Assembly: GCF_004571195.1 (NCBI RefSeq)
Contig: NZ_CP038271.1
Span: forward strand, 1-64,000
Origin: Legionella geestiana
GTDB lineage: Bacteria; Pseudomonadota; Gammaproteobacteria; Legionellales; Legionellaceae
Direction of reading: 5' to 3'
Length of the DNA stretch: 64,000 nt
Shown here: positions 15,617 through 25,719 of the stretch, one piece after another
Layout: each line of letters begins with the position of its first letter
Numbering within the stretch: the first letter of the stretch is position 1
Program-made: the position numbers and the translations under genes
The notes under the pieces: model-generated
Told to the model about the DNA's origin: nothing
What the model saw: only the letters and a program-made list of their open reading frames with translations
Database searches by the model: none

Positions 15617-17963
15617 TCAGGCGTTGGCGGGTTTCGGCAAGCCCCGGTTGATTAGGTTCTGAGCGCTCCCTTCTTTTTCTGAAAAACCCTGGAGGGTAGG
15701 ACGGCTGATAGTCTGGGCGCAGCTTATTGACTGACTTTAAAAGAAAATCGCAGGTATCTTTAAGCCTTGGATTCAATCGCCTGGTTTTTAAGGGAATACT
15801 GCCAAGAAGCGAGTGGATATCTGCGAATAATTTTTGCATGGTGCCGGTGATACCTTTCTCTGGTGACAATTCTACCTTCTCGAGACGATTCCTGAAGCGT
15901 ATCCCAATCTGGTTCAGGCGTTCGAGGCGCGTCTCAGTCAACAGGGGTTTCAGTGCTTCAATGCGGGTGAATAGCTCCAAAAAAGACCAGAGCTTTTCGG
16001 GCTTGACCGTGCTGTCCTTGAGTGAGTGAGCAAAGTAGAGGTAACCCAGACCTTCTTCGGGATTGGGAGCAGTCATGATGAGGCGTACCCAGTAGTGCAG
16101 CGCATCAGGGGCGCGTGTGTGCAGGAAGGCCAGGGTATTTTCAAGCATTTCGGCATTTTGTTCAGGGAAACGGAGAATTAGAGGTACAAAATATCGAAAA
16201 TCGCTCAAGCTGAACTGGGGCTTGTCACAGTAAACCAGCGCACGTAAAAGTGCCGGCGGAATGGTTTCATAAGGCGCTGGAATATCCTTTGTGAAAAGAA
16301 TATTCCAGGCGGCAGGGCAATCGTTAATATTTGAAAGCCATTTGTCTCGCAGTTCTTCGCTGTTAATTTTGAAAAAATACCGTAGACCATCCAAAAACTC
16401 CGCGTGTGTTTTATCACCCTTAAGAAAGGCATGTATCTGCGGGAAACGTCGAACGGTGTTAAGGTGCGGCAGAAGATCAACGGCTGCCAGTCGAATAAAC
16501 AATAAAGGGGAGACCGGTGCACCAGAAAATGAAACGTGTCTTGCATACACGATATGGAGTGCTTTTTCCTGCGCTAAAGAAACCCTTTGCAGTGCATCAG
16601 GAGTGTATTTGGTGACTCGGTTAAGGCGATACAGCAACCACTGATTATCAGAGGCCGGAACACTGTCGAGAATGATGCGTATTTTTTCTATCAGTAAGGG
16701 GTTATCCGGTGCATTAAGCAATGGCAGTAAAAAAGCACAGTCAGGATGTGAAAGCCGGTGAAGATGTGGCAGAAAACCTGGAAGATGCGCCACATTAAAG
16801 AGTGCCTCACAATGGTTTATGACATGGTCTGTGGGAGGAATCTGCAGGCGTTCAAAAACGTAATAGGATTTTAAGGTCAGAAAATCCGTGTCATCAGCGA
16901 ATTTTTTACGAAAAATTTCGCGCAAAAATGCTTCGGGTCTATTCAGCGTGTTAAGCATATTTTCTGAAGTATATCGATGCTCAAAGAGTTCTATTAACAG
17001 CAGACAAAGCCATGGATTAGCGGGCAGCGTGTCAATGTCCATGTCAAGTTGATAAAAAACAGCAATCAGCATCGCAGCAAGTACAAAAGCCGGCTGGTGG
17101 CGCTCGATAATACTTTCAGGGGTGGAGCAGGCGGTGGCAGAGGTATCTACCCATTTTTCAAGCGGCGTACCCATAACGTCTTCCCACTTGAGCAGGCTTG
17201 AGATATGACGTGGCCTGATATATCCTTGCATGCATTGAATGGCCTCTGGCATCATGAGCGTTCGGCGGATGGCAATCATGTCGTACATCTCGCCGGTCAT
17301 AACCGCATTATTCTGCGGTCGGTAGATGAGCGTACCGTATAAATAGAGCTGTAGAGAGCCGGGTTGAATAGCAGATGCGCCATAATCGATAAAAAAGAGT
17401 TTATCGTCTTTGAGCGTAATGTTCTCAGGCTTGATGTCGAGGTGTGCAAGCGGAACCATTTCTCCCGGTTGTCCATGGTGCATGCGAAACGCTTCAATGC
17501 AAAGTTTGATGGCAACATCCCGGCATTCTGCATCTGAAAGCCGATTTTCAGTTAACAGTTTGAACAGACTGTCTCCGAGGAACGGCATTGGCAGGTAGTG
17601 TTTTCGCCCGTCAAGACGCGCAACAGAACCCTCAGTCCGCTTTAGAGCCCGGTTAATGGAGACTTCCATCAAGTTGAAAGGGTAATTCCCAATCTTAACA
17701 ACCTGCGGCACAGTTTCTTCTGCACTGGTAAGGGTTTTGATGCGCGCATTCCCACCTCTCTCGAGAGAAGCATGCAGCATGAAGGTTTTACCATGAAGCC
17801 GTATGAACGAGTGCGTGGTGTCATACTCGGTGCTGACGGGTTGCTCATTTTTCAGACGGCGCGTGCCATCCCTGTTAAGGGAGCGGGGCAGTTTGGTGCC
17901 ATCAGGTGCATTGTCAAGGCGTGCTCTTGCAATCGACAACGGATCAGCAGGGATATATGGCAT
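15612..17963 (-). CDS. Second eukaryotic-like kinase, probable effector (783 aa)
   Basis: This is a paralogue of the adjacent kinase: both open with an ARAxL...DGTKLxR segment, have the same domain layout and nearly equal length. The kinase core has Lys90 in VVKI, Glu100, catalytic HLDIKPEN at 174-181 (closer to the eukaryotic consensus than its neighbour) and DYG at 193-195. The glycine loop is degenerate (LERGGNARI at about 67-75), so ATP binding may be altered. The C-terminal 500 residues are helical and unlike any domain I recognise, ending in a very basic tail (FFRKRRERSE). No strong ribosome site precedes ATG 17963. Probably a translocated effector by context. Confidence 0.8.
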   Translation of the reverse strand: MPYIPADPLSIARARLDNAPDGTKLPRSLNRDGTRRLKNEQPVSTEYDTTHSFIRLHGKTFMLHASLERGGNARIKTLTSAEETVPQVVKIGNYPFNLMEVSINRALKRTEGSVARLDGRKHYLPMPFLGDSLFKLLTENRLSDAECRDVAIKLCIEAFRMHHGQPGEMVPLAHLDIKPENITLKDDKLFFIDYGASAIQPGSLQLYLYGTLIYRPQNNAVMTGEMYDMIAIRRTLMMPEAIQCMQGYIRPRHISSLLKWEDVMGTPLEKWVDTSATACSTPESIIERHQPAFVLAAMLIAVFYQLDMDIDTLPANPWLCLLLIELFEHRYTSENMLNTLNRPEAFLREIFRKKFADDTDFLTLKSYYVFERLQIPPTDHVINHCEALFNVAHLPGFLPHLHRLSHPDCAFLLPLLNAPDNPLLIEKIRIILDSVPASDNQWLLYRLNRVTKYTPDALQRVSLAQEKALHIVYARHVSFSGAPVSPLLFIRLAAVDLLPHLNTVRRFPQIHAFLKGDKTHAEFLDGLRYFFKINSEELRDKWLSNINDCPAAWNILFTKDIPAPYETIPPALLRALVYCDKPQFSLSDFRYFVPLILRFPEQNAEMLENTLAFLHTRAPDALHYWVRLIMTAPNPEEGLGYLYFAHSLKDSTVKPEKLWSFLELFTRIEALKPLLTETRLERLNQIGIRFRNRLEKVELSPEKGITGTMQKLFADIHSLLGSIPLKTRRLNPRLKDTCDFLLKSVNKLRPDYQPSYPPGFFRKRRERSEPNQPGLAETRQRLT

Positions 17964-17980
17964 GGGAGTGAAAAATGGGT

Positions 17981-18009
17981 AATTTACAAATTGCTTGATT
18001 AAATGTCAA
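17981..18009 (-). promoter_or_regulatory. Putative promoter of the tandem kinase genes
   Basis: On the minus strand TTGACA (18004-18009) is separated by exactly 17 bp from TAAATT (17981-17986), just upstream of the 783-aa kinase start. The -35 is perfect and the -10 matches four of six positions. This would transcribe the upstream kinase, possibly reading into the second. Confidence 0.6.
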
Positions 18010-18023
18010 GAAGTTCGCATTTC

Positions 18024-18398
18024 CTACGCCGATGGGAGCAGGAAACCCACGGCAACCTGGCGTCCTTCAGACAAAAGCACGTTAAACGTGCGGCATGCTG
18101 CGCCAATCGACATGCATTCAAAGCCGATGCGATTGGCAGCAAGCCACTGTTGCAGGGGCATGGGCGCTAAAACGCCGGTTTCGTCATGTCCTATTAAAAG
18201 TATTTCTAGTGGTGTTGAGAGTACGGGTTCAAGCGTTTCGGTACTTAATCCACTCAATGCCTGTACATTCCAGGGATAATGAATGGTGTATGTCCCGATT
18301 AACACGCTTTCGGTAAACGACTGTTCAGCAACCTGGATGAGGTTGTCTGAATAGCCGGTAATGGTGTGCGGGTCGCGTGATTCCTGATGAAGATGCAT
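18024..18398 (-). CDS. Mth938-like / DUF498 protein, 124 aa
   Basis: The 124-aa protein matches the Mth938-like domain (DUF498), with strand-helix signatures LIGTYTIHYPWN, EILLIGHDETG, and IGFECMSIGAACRTFNVLLSEGRQVAVGFL. The fold is a small beta/alpha sandwich related to NDUFAF3, a mitochondrial complex I assembly factor; the bacterial role is not established. It is divergent from the recJ cluster with 65 bp between starts. The full domain is present and the gene looks intact. Confidence 0.82.
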   Translation of the reverse strand: MHLHQESRDPHTITGYSDNLIQVAEQSFTESVLIGTYTIHYPWNVQALSGLSTETLEPVLSTPLEILLIGHDETGVLAPMPLQQWLAANRIGFECMSIGAACRTFNVLLSEGRQVAVGFLLPSA

Positions 18399-18423
18399 GG
18401 TCTTGAAGGTATGAATGCCGTAT

Positions 18424-18437
18424 ACTTGCGCGCAAGT
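18424..18437. promoter_or_regulatory. Perfect 14-bp dyad in divergent promoter region
   Basis: ACTTGCG is followed immediately by its reverse complement CGCAAGT. It lies between the divergent DUF498 and recJ-partner start codons and directly abuts a TATACT, so it could be an operator. Function is inferred from position only. Confidence 0.35.
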
Positions 18438-18463
18438 GTAGCATAAATTTATTTGAAGCGCGC

Positions 18464-19168
18464 ATGCAGGTTATTGTAAACAGTGAGAGGGCTGAGTGTC
18501 CGGCGGGTGCGGTTGCTCTGTATGAGGGAGCCGGTTTTTATCCCAACCGTCTGCGGGCGGCAGGCTATCCGCCAGAAGCCCTTCCGGTTGCGGATTTTCT
18601 GCGATTGGAGCACCAGCTCGAAGGCAGCTGGCAGGTGATGTCGCCGATTCGCTGGGAGGCAACACATAACGATGTGTATCTGCGCGCAGAAGGGGAAGGG
18701 CTGCTGTTGGACGAATCAGCGCTTCGGGAAGTCTTTGAGCGGCTAAAAAGCCTCAGTGTGCCCGGCCGATGTGATTTTTACTGGCACGATGCTCATACCT
18801 GGCTTGTGCGCGCTCGGGGATTTCCCGCTGTGCAGGGCGCACCACCCCGTGCGATTTTAAATCAGTCACTCCTGCCTGGTCTTAAAGCCATGGGCGAGGA
18901 CATGCAATGGCAGCGACTGCTGACAGAAATTCAAATGCTGCTTGCAGACAGTGCCGTTAATGGCGTCTGGATATGGGGCGGTGGCGCTTTTACGAGCGAC
19001 TCGCCAGATATCATTGTCTGCGATTGCCTTTCGGTGCTTGAGGCGCATAAAAACACTATTAACGCGCACCGCGGTACAGTAACCTGGTATTGGAATAATC
19101 AGGTCTACGCGACCCGCACGCGCCGGTTCTGGGAATTTTGGAGAAAGAAAGGTGAGCATACGGATTAA
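18464..19168 (+). CDS. RecJ-associated phosphoglycerate mutase-like protein
   Basis: This 234-aa protein belongs to the family encoded just upstream of recJ in many beta- and gammaproteobacteria, often labelled regulatory or 2,3-bisphosphoglycerate-independent phosphoglycerate mutase-like (COG4255). Segments such as VSPIRWEATHNDVYLRAEG-type text and GVWIWGGGAF fit. The C-terminal WIWGGG recalls the alkaline-phosphatase-like mutase relatives, but I see no complete catalytic site. It overlaps recJ by 17 bp. Biochemical function is not known to me; the assignment rests on context plus motif memory. Confidence 0.7.
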   Translation: MQVIVNSERAECPAGAVALYEGAGFYPNRLRAAGYPPEALPVADFLRLEHQLEGSWQVMSPIRWEATHNDVYLRAEGEGLLLDESALREVFERLKSLSVPGRCDFYWHDAHTWLVRARGFPAVQGAPPRAILNQSLLPGLKAMGEDMQWQRLLTEIQMLLADSAVNGVWIWGGGAFTSDSPDIIVCDCLSVLEAHKNTINAHRGTVTWYWNNQVYATRTRRFWEFWRKKGEHTD

Positions 19169-20939
19169 GCGGCGTGCGCGTCCTGAGGTGGCGCTTGAAC
19201 TGCCTGGCACGCCTGCGTGGCTCGCGCGCATTTATGCCGCACGCGGTATCCATTCAATCGATGCACTTGATAAAAGCCTGCAGGCCCTGTTGCCCTTTGA
19301 CACACTGAAAGATATCCAGCGTGCCTGTGTGCGCCTTGAAAAAGCCCTGCGCGAAAAACAGCGTATTCTCGTGATTGGCGATTTTGACGCCGATGGCGCG
19401 ACTTCGAGCGCGCTTGCGATTAGCGCGCTGCGCCAGATGGGGGCGCATTCCATAGACTTCCTTGTGCCTAATCGTTTTGCCTATGGTTACGGCCTGACTC
19501 CGGGGCTTGTTGGTGTGGCGGTTGAATCCAGACCGCAACTGCTCATTACCGTTGATAACGGCATTGCAAGCATTGAGGGTGTTCAGGCAGCAAATGCCCA
19601 CGGAATAGATGTTCTGGTAACCGATCATCACCTTGCCGGAGAAACCCTGCCCGAGGCCTGCGCCATTGTGAACCCGAATCAGCCGGGTGATTCTTTCCCG
19701 AGTAAGTCCATAGCCGGTGTCGGGGTGATTTTTTATGTGATGCTTGCTCTCAGGCGGCATCTTGTGGATACAGGATACTTTGAGGCGAGCGGTATTCGTG
19801 CGCCGAACATGGCACAGTTTCTCGATTTTGTGGCACTTGGAACGGTAGCCGATGTGGTGGGGCTTGATAAGAACAACCGCATCCTCGTGGACCAGGGGCT
19901 TTCGCGTATTCGCGAGGGTAAATGCCGCCCAGGCATCAAAGCGCTTGCCGAAGTCTCGGGGCGCGCTGTCGAGCGACTGCGAGAGACGGACCTGGGTTTT
20001 GCCATTGCCCCAAGGCTTAATGCGGCAGGGCGTCTTGATGACATGTCCCTTGGCATCGAGTGCCTGCTTTGTGAAGATGCAGAGCGTGCGCGCATGCTGG
20101 CTGAAGAGCTTGATGCGCTTAATATCGAGCGGCGCGGGATTGAAGCCGAGATGAAAACACAGGCGATGGATGCCCTTGACCGACTGGCGGCACGCCTGAA
20201 TCAAAACAGTGCGGAGCTTCCTCCGGGGCTTGCTCTGTATGAGCCCACCTGGCATCAGGGGGTGATTGGCATTCTCGCCGGGCGCATTAAAGAGCGTTAT
20301 CACCGCCCGGTTATTGCGTTTGCAAACGCGGATGGTTCTGAATTGAAGGGGTCTGCGCGCTCCGTTGCCGGCATTAATATTCGTGATTGCCTTGCTGACA
20401 TTGATAAAGATAATCCAGGGCTTATCAAAAAATTTGGCGGACATGCCATGGCCGCTGGTCTCAGCATCGCACCTGAGGCGTTTGTCACTTTTCGTGAGGC
20501 GTTTGTCCTTGAGGTGGCAAAGCATCTCGACGTTTCTGCCTGTGAGGGCGTGGTCTGGACAGATGGTGAACTTGAGCCGTCACTTTTTACGCTCGAAACC
20601 GCACAACTGCTCCAACAGACAGGCCCATGGGGGCAACAGTTTCCAGAGCCTGCGTTTGATGGCATTTTCGAAGTCCTTGAGCAGCGGCTGGTTGGGCAGC
20701 ATCACTTAAAATTCACGCTCGCACATCCGTTAACGGGTGAGGCGCTCGATGCCATTGCCTTTGGAGTGGATACCAGCGTCTGGCCTAATCATCGGGCCAC
20801 GCACATAGAAGCCGCCTTCAGGCTTGATGTGAATGTGTTTAGAAATCGAGCGCGTTTGCAGCTCATCATCGAAGCCTTTGAGGTAGCACCTGCCGCAGAG
20901 GTTGTTAAGCGTTATGGGGTAGCGCATGCCAGTGTCTGA
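19152..20939 (+). CDS. recJ: Single-stranded-DNA-specific 5'-3' exonuclease RecJ
   Basis: RecJ degrades single-stranded DNA 5'-3' in RecF-type recombination and mismatch repair. The 595-aa protein carries the DHH-family motifs: VIGDFDADGATSSAL (I), TVDNGIAS (II), VTDHHLAGE (III), ALGTVADVV (IV) and, in DHHA1, GGHAMAAGLSI. Length is close to E. coli RecJ (577). The start is GTG at 19152, preceded by GAGAAAG, within the end of the upstream gene; dusA begins 14 bp before its stop. MutH, also in mismatch repair, is encoded 22 kb away in this window. Confidence 0.95.
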   Translation: MSIRIKRRARPEVALELPGTPAWLARIYAARGIHSIDALDKSLQALLPFDTLKDIQRACVRLEKALREKQRILVIGDFDADGATSSALAISALRQMGAHSIDFLVPNRFAYGYGLTPGLVGVAVESRPQLLITVDNGIASIEGVQAANAHGIDVLVTDHHLAGETLPEACAIVNPNQPGDSFPSKSIAGVGVIFYVMLALRRHLVDTGYFEASGIRAPNMAQFLDFVALGTVADVVGLDKNNRILVDQGLSRIREGKCRPGIKALAEVSGRAVERLRETDLGFAIAPRLNAAGRLDDMSLGIECLLCEDAERARMLAEELDALNIERRGIEAEMKTQAMDALDRLAARLNQNSAELPPGLALYEPTWHQGVIGILAGRIKERYHRPVIAFANADGSELKGSARSVAGINIRDCLADIDKDNPGLIKKFGGHAMAAGLSIAPEAFVTFREAFVLEVAKHLDVSACEGVVWTDGELEPSLFTLETAQLLQQTGPWGQQFPEPAFDGIFEVLEQRLVGQHHLKFTLAHPLTGEALDAIAFGVDTSVWPNHRATHIEAAFRLDVNVFRNRARLQLIIEAFEVAPAAEVVKRYGVAHASV

Positions 20940-21909
20940 TGCGTTACACGCAAAGCTCTCTGTAGCTCCAATGATTGACTGGACAAACGTCCATTTCAGG
21001 TATCTGATGCGCCTGCTCTCGCCCTCGGCACTGTTATACACCGAAATGCAGACCGTTGGCGCCATTTTTCACAACCCCGCTCGAGCGCTTGCGCGTCATC
21101 CCGATGAGCGTCCTGTAGCGCTGCAACTGGGTGGTTCAGACCCAGAAAAGCTCGCGCGCGCGGCAAAACTTGGAGAGGCCGCGGGATTTGATGAAATTAA
21201 CTTAAACCTCGGCTGTCCGAGTGATAAGGTACAGGCCGGCCAGTTTGGTGCCTGCCTCATGCGTGATAAGGGGCGCGTATCTGAATGCATTCGCGCGATG
21301 GCAGATGCCGTGTCGATTCCTGTCACGGCCAAAACCCGCATTGGCATTGACGAAGATGACAGCTACGCTTTTTTTCAGGATTTTGTCGGCATGCTGGTAG
21401 ACTCCGGCATTAAAAAGCTCATCGTGCATGCACGAAAGGCCTGGCTTCATGGTTTGAATCCTAAGCAAAACCGCACCATCCCGCCGCTGCATCCCGATTA
21501 CGCCTGGCGCATTCGCGCAGAAATTGCACCAGTTCCTGTGGTTATTAACGGGAATATCACGACTGTTGACAGTACACGCGAGCACCTTGAGCATGTCGAT
21601 GGCGTCATGGTTGGTCGTCTTGTCTGCCAGCATCCCTGGGGGCTTGCCCTCCTGCACCAGTCCCTCCATCCCGAATGGCACATGCCGACACGCACAGCGG
21701 TGGCCGATGCCTACATTACCTATCTTCTGACGTCCCCCCTCGCTACCGATGTGCCTCGCGGAGTTTTGGTAAAGCCCATTATGAACCTGGCACACGGGCT
21801 CCCCGGTGCAAAACGCTGGAAAGAAGCGATTATGGAGCTGCGAGGCGGAGACTTTGCCGAGGGGCTTTATGCTGCACTTCGTGTCATGGAGGTGCTTGAG
21901 GGGGCATAA
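20926..21909 (+). CDS. dusA: tRNA-dihydrouridine(20/20a) synthase DusA
   Basis: DusA reduces uridines 20 and 20a in the tRNA D-loop with FMN and NADPH. The 327-aa protein starts with the DusA signature LSVAPMIDWTNVHFRYLMR. The catalytic cysteine is in NLNLGCPSDKVQAGQFGACLM. VHARKAWLHGLNPKQNR is the DusA-specific phosphate and tRNA-binding stretch that separates it from DusB and DusC. It is translationally coupled to recJ by a 14-bp overlap and is preceded by GGGG. Confidence 0.93.
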   Translation: MPVSDALHAKLSVAPMIDWTNVHFRYLMRLLSPSALLYTEMQTVGAIFHNPARALARHPDERPVALQLGGSDPEKLARAAKLGEAAGFDEINLNLGCPSDKVQAGQFGACLMRDKGRVSECIRAMADAVSIPVTAKTRIGIDEDDSYAFFQDFVGMLVDSGIKKLIVHARKAWLHGLNPKQNRTIPPLHPDYAWRIRAEIAPVPVVINGNITTVDSTREHLEHVDGVMVGRLVCQHPWGLALLHQSLHPEWHMPTRTAVADAYITYLLTSPLATDVPRGVLVKPIMNLAHGLPGAKRWKEAIMELRGGDFAEGLYAALRVMEVLEGA

Positions 21910-21996
21910 GGCAATTATCAGTCATGGTAATTTCTGGAAATTTCTGGTAGGTTAGCCAGTTTTGATGATGCGTTTCTCAAGAGGATTACCAGGGTC

Positions 21997-24690
21997 ATGC
22001 TCAATACCTTGATGAAGAAAGTGTTTGGAAGCCGAAACGAGCGCACCTTGCGGCGCATGCAACGGATGGTAGAAGCCATAAACGCGCTGGAAGCACCGAC
22101 TAAAGCGCTCAGTGATGCGGCACTGGCGGCTAAAACGTCTGAATTTCGTGAGCGTCTTGCCGGCGGGCAGGCGCTTGATTCGCTATTGCCTGAAGCGTTT
22201 GCGGTAGTGCGTGAAGTGTCATCCCGCACACTTGGTCTTCGTCATTTTGATGTACAGATGATTGGCGGCATGGTGCTGCATGAGGGCAACATCGCTGAAA
22301 TGCGCACCGGTGAGGGGAAAACGCTTGTTTCCACATTACCCGCCTACCTGAACGCTCTGAGCGGAGAGGGCGTGCATGTCGTTACGGTTAACGATTATCT
22401 CGCAAAGCGCGACAGCCAGTGGATGAAGCCCATTTATGACTTCCTCGGCCTCACCGTGGGCGTTATTTATCCTGACATGAGCCACACTGAAAAGCAGGCG
22501 GCGTATCGCGCGGATATCGTGTACGGTACCAATAACGAATTTGGCTTTGACTACCTGCGCGATAACATGGCCTTTGGCCTTGAAGATAAAGTACAGCGCG
22601 TGCTTAATTTCGCGATTGTCGATGAAGTGGATTCCATTCTGATTGACGAGGCGCGTACGCCACTCATTATTTCCGGTGCCGCTGAAGGCAGTTCGGCGCT
22701 TTATGTCAAAATCAATGCGCTGATTCCGCTTCTGAAAAAGCAGGAAACAGAAGGGGATGGCGGTCATTATACGCTCGATGAGAAGCAAAAACAGGCACAC
22801 CTTACCGAAGAAGGTCACCAGCAGATAGAAGCGATGCTTGCTGAAGCGAACCTTCTTACACCAGGTGAGAGCCTGTATCATGCGAGCAACATTCTCCTGA
22901 TGCACCATGTGAATGCAGCACTCAGAGCGCACACCATGTTCCACCGCGATGTCGATTACATTGTGCGTGATAATCAGGTGGTTATTGTCGATGAGCACAC
23001 CGGGCGCACCATGTCCGGGCGTCGCTGGTCAGAAGGCCTGCATCAGGCGATGGAAGCGAAAGAAGGACTGCCGGTGCAGCACGAGAACCAGACGCTCGCC
23101 TCCATTACCTTCCAGAACTTTTTCAGGCTTTATAACAAGCTCGCAGGCATGACCGGTACGGCCGACACCGAAGCCTATGAATTTCAGCAAATCTATAACC
23201 TTGAAGTGGTGGTGATTCCTACCAATAAGCCCATGCAGCGCCGCGATGAGGGGGATTTGGTCTATATGGGGCAGAAGGATAAGTTTGAGGCCATCATTGA
23301 AGACGTTCGTGATTGCATCAAGCGAAACCAGCCGGTACTCGTAGGAACAGCTTCCATTGAAGCCTCCGAGTATTTGAGCCATCTGTTAACGGCGGCAAAA
23401 ATCCGCCACCAGGTGCTCAACGCCAAATTCCACGAAAAAGAAGCGCAGATTGTGGCAGAAGCCGGCCGCCCCGGGGCGGTGACCATCGCCACCAATATGG
23501 CGGGTCGAGGAACAGACATCGTGCTTGGCGGCAGTCTTGCAGCAGAACTTACCGCATTGCCTGACGATGCCGATGAGGCCATGCGCGCCAAAGTCCGCGA
23601 AGACTGGCAGCGCCGCCACGATGCAGTCGTTGAGGGCGGTGGACTTCGCATCATCGGCTCTGAACGCCACGAGTCGCGCCGCATCGATAATCAGCTTCGC
23701 GGACGTGCCGGCCGACAGGGCGACCCCGGAAGCAGCCGATTTTACCTGTCGCTCGAAGATACATTGATGCGCATATTTGCCTCCGAGCGGGTGGCTTCCA
23801 TCATGCGCCGTTTCGGCATGAAGCCCGGTGAGCCGATTGAGCACCCCATGGTGACGCGTGCCATTGAAAATGCCCAGCGTAAGCTTGAGGGGCATAACTT
23901 TGACGTGCGAAAGCAGCTGTTGCAGTACGATAACGTGGCAAACGATCAGCGCCGTGTGATATACGCGCAGCGAAGCGCCATTATGGGCATGAGCGATTTG
24001 TCGGAAGTGATTACCGGCATGCGTGATGAGGTGCTTGAAAATGTCGTCTGCAGTTACATGCCGCGCCAGAGCCTTGAAGATCAATGGGATATCCCGGGGC
24101 TCATGCAGACCCTTGCGGATGATTTTGCCCTGCGCATACCAGTAAGCGAATGGATTGAGGCCGACCACCATATTCAGACTGAGCAGGTGTTAGAGCGGAT
24201 ACAGGCGCAGTGTGCGGAAGAATACGCGAAAAAAGAAAGCCTTGCCGGGCGTGAGGTGATGGCGCAGTTTGAGAAATCCATTCTCCTGCAGACGCTTGAC
24301 AGTCAGTGGCGTGAGCATCTTGCCGCGATGGATCACCTGCGCCAGGGCATACACCTTCGCGGATATGCGCAGAAAGATCCGCGCCAGGAATACAAGCGTG
24401 AAGCCTTTACGCTCTTTACCAGCATGCTGGATGCGCTGAAGTATGACGTCATTCGACTGCTTTGCAGCGTGCAGATTCAATCGCAGGATAATGCTGATAT
24501 GGTCGAAGAACAGCGGCGCGCCGAGCGTCTTCAGGGGGTACAATACCGGCATGCGGACAGTCTGGAAAACTCTGAATCTCAGACTGAATCGGGGACTATT
24601 CGTAGAAGTGGCAAAAAAGTGGGGCGTAACGACCCATGTCCCTGCGGTTCTGGCAAGAAATTTAAGTCCTGCCACGGAACGCTTGCATGA
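21997..24690 (+). CDS. secA: Preprotein translocase ATPase SecA
   Basis: SecA drives Sec-dependent export of the many signal-peptide proteins seen here. The 897-aa protein has DEAD motor motifs (MRTGEGKT Walker [15 protein letters not shown] Walker B), the helicase-like [12 protein letters not shown] and [13 protein letters not shown] motifs, and a C-terminal zinc ligand motif [17 protein letters not shown] at 21997 follows AGGG. No secM-like gene precedes it; the 87-bp leader holds only a direct AATTTCTGG repeat. mutT overlaps its stop, as in the E. coli secA-mutT order. Confidence 0.97.
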   Translation: MLNTLMKKVFGSRNERTLRRMQRMVEAINALEAPTKALSDAALAAKTSEFRERLAGGQALDSLLPEAFAVVREVSSRTLGLRHFDVQMIGGMVLHEGNIAEMRTGEGKTLVSTLPAYLNALSGEGVHVVTVNDYLAKRDSQWMKPIYDFLGLTVGVIYPDMSHTEKQAAYRADIVYGTNNEFGFDYLRDNMAFGLEDKVQRVLNFAIVDEVDSILIDEARTPLIISGAAEGSSALYVKINALIPLLKKQETEGDGGHYTLDEKQKQAHLTEEGHQQIEAMLAEANLLTPGESLYHASNILLMHHVNAALRAHTMFHRDVDYIVRDNQVVIVDEHTGRTMSGRRWSEGLHQAMEAKEGLPVQHENQTLASITFQNFFRLYNKLAGMTGTADTEAYEFQQIYNLEVVVIPTNKPMQRRDEGDLVYMGQKDKFEAIIEDVRDCIKRNQPVLVGTASIEASEYLSHLLTAAKIRHQVLNAKFHEKEAQIVAEAGRPGAVTIATNMAGRGTDIVLGGSLAAELTALPDDADEAMRAKVREDWQRRHDAVVEGGGLRIIGSERHESRRIDNQLRGRAGRQGDPGSSRFYLSLEDTLMRIFASERVASIMRRFGMKPGEPIEHPMVTRAIENAQRKLEGHNFDVRKQLLQYDNVANDQRRVIYAQRSAIMGMSDLSEVITGMRDEVLENVVCSYMPRQSLEDQWDIPGLMQTLADDFALRIPVSEWIEADHHIQTEQVLERIQAQCAEEYAKKESLAGREVMAQFEKSILLQTLDSQWREHLAAMDHLRQGIHLRGYAQKDPRQEYKREAFTLFTSMLDALKYDVIRLLCSVQIQSQDNADMVEEQRRAERLQGVQYRHADSLENSESQTESGTIRRSGKKVGRNDPCPCGSGKKFKSCHGTLA

Positions 24691-25091
24691 GGGTTGTGGT
24701 TGCTTTAATTTTTAACGCGGCGGGAGAGGTACTGATTGCCCGCCGTCCACTCGAAAAAAGCCACGGTGGGTTGTGGGAGTTTCCGGGCGGCAAGGTGGAA
24801 GCGGGAGAGTCTGATGAGGCAGCCTGCGTGCGTGAAATACGGGAAGAGGTGGGGCTTCAGGTCCTTGAGACTGAATTCCTTGGAAGCGTTAATCACCAGT
24901 ACGGTTCATTTTCTGTTAATCTGCAAGTGTTTCGTGTCACCCGCTTTAAAGGAGTCGCCCAACGCCTTGAAAATCAGCCCGAACTCCTTTGGGTGAGTCC
25001 CTCAAAGCTTGATGCCTTTACTTTTCCTGAAGCCAATCATGCCGTTATGCGGTTGTGCCCTGAATTACTGGCTGCAGATATTCTCAAGTAG
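24687..25091 (+). CDS. mutT: 8-oxo-dGTP diphosphatase MutT (Nudix)
   Basis: MutT removes 8-oxo-dGTP from the nucleotide pool and so prevents A:T to C:G transversions. The 134-aa protein contains a complete Nudix box: GGKVEAGE followed by seven residues and REIREEVGL, with the catalytic glutamates in REIREE. The preceding [11 protein letters not shown] is the usual MutT context. ATG at 24687 overlaps the secA TGA by four bases, so translation is coupled. The common C-terminal thiamine-phosphate synthase-like extension of longer MutT proteins is absent. Confidence 0.93.
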   Translation: MRVVVALIFNAAGEVLIARRPLEKSHGGLWEFPGGKVEAGESDEAACVREIREEVGLQVLETEFLGSVNHQYGSFSVNLQVFRVTRFKGVAQRLENQPELLWVSPSKLDAFTFPEANHAVMRLCPELLAADILK

Positions 25092-25177
25092 ACAGAAGTG
25101 TCACCATCGTCTACTCTCGAGAATGCTGTGTCATTAAATGCTGTTCACAGATGTTGCACAAACCTTCAGGAGAACAC

Positions 25178-25675
25178 ATGAAAGGACTTTCTTTGGGATT
25201 TATGGTGGCAGTGGCAGGTGTTGCGATGCCATTAACCGGTTTTGCCAGCAGCGATGATTTGCCTGCTATTGCCGGTACGTTTAACTACCAGATTAAGGGT
25301 GATTTTAATGGTCCCCTTGGTGCTGGAAAGGTCACTGAAACGGGGGTCTTTCAAGCTGACGGCAAGGGAAGAATAACGGCAAGAGCCATCGCCAATATTT
25401 CTACGGCCGATCTTTCAAGTGAGCTCTTTTCCGGTCAGTCAACCTACTCGTGCACCTATCAATCGGCAGGTACGCCAAAAATTTCAGGTTTGATACTGGT
25501 AAAATGTACTCGTCAACAAAGTGGTCTTCCTGATCAGAACGTAGATTTTATTCTGACTTCCCCCTCTCTTCTTGGCAAATTGCCAACGATTCAAATTCAA
25601 GCGCAGTCTGGAGGTTCGTGGGGCGTCCTTCAGGTAAGTGGTGAAGCGCAGCGAGCCGCTTTAGTGAACAGATGA
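25178..25675 (+). CDS. Exported protein of unknown function, 165 aa
   Basis: Start 25178 is preferred over ATG-like codons upstream because CAGGAGA lies just before it and MKGLSLGFMVAVAGVAMPLT plus GFASS is a good signal peptide. The mature protein is beta-rich and low in charge (IAGTFNYQIKGDFNGPLGAGKVTE, VFQADGKGRITA), with one pair of cysteines (YSCTYQ ... LVKCTRQ). This layout, a domain with G-x-F/Y and DGxGRITA, resembles small secreted Legionella proteins with a lipocalin-like barrel, but I cannot name a family. It stands alone and is followed by a strong hairpin. Confidence 0.65.
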   Translation: MKGLSLGFMVAVAGVAMPLTGFASSDDLPAIAGTFNYQIKGDFNGPLGAGKVTETGVFQADGKGRITARAIANISTADLSSELFSGQSTYSCTYQSAGTPKISGLILVKCTRQQSGLPDQNVDFILTSPSLLGKLPTIQIQAQSGGSWGVLQVSGEAQRAALVNR

Positions 25676-25683
25676 TGCAGGGC

Positions 25684-25713
25684 GTGTCACGCACGCGCTT
25701 AGGTGCGTGACAC
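25684..25713. terminator. Hairpin terminator between convergent genes
   Basis: GTGTCACGCAC (25684-25694) pairs perfectly with GTGCGTGACAC (25703-25713) around an 8-base loop. It sits between the exported-protein gene and the convergent HD-GYP gene. It is symmetrical, so it could serve both; T runs are short. Confidence 0.7.
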
Positions 25714-25719
25714 ATGCAT

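Noticed and set aside
19254-20525. 423-aa minus-strand open frame
   Set aside because: Antisense to recJ with no recognisable domain or ribosome site.
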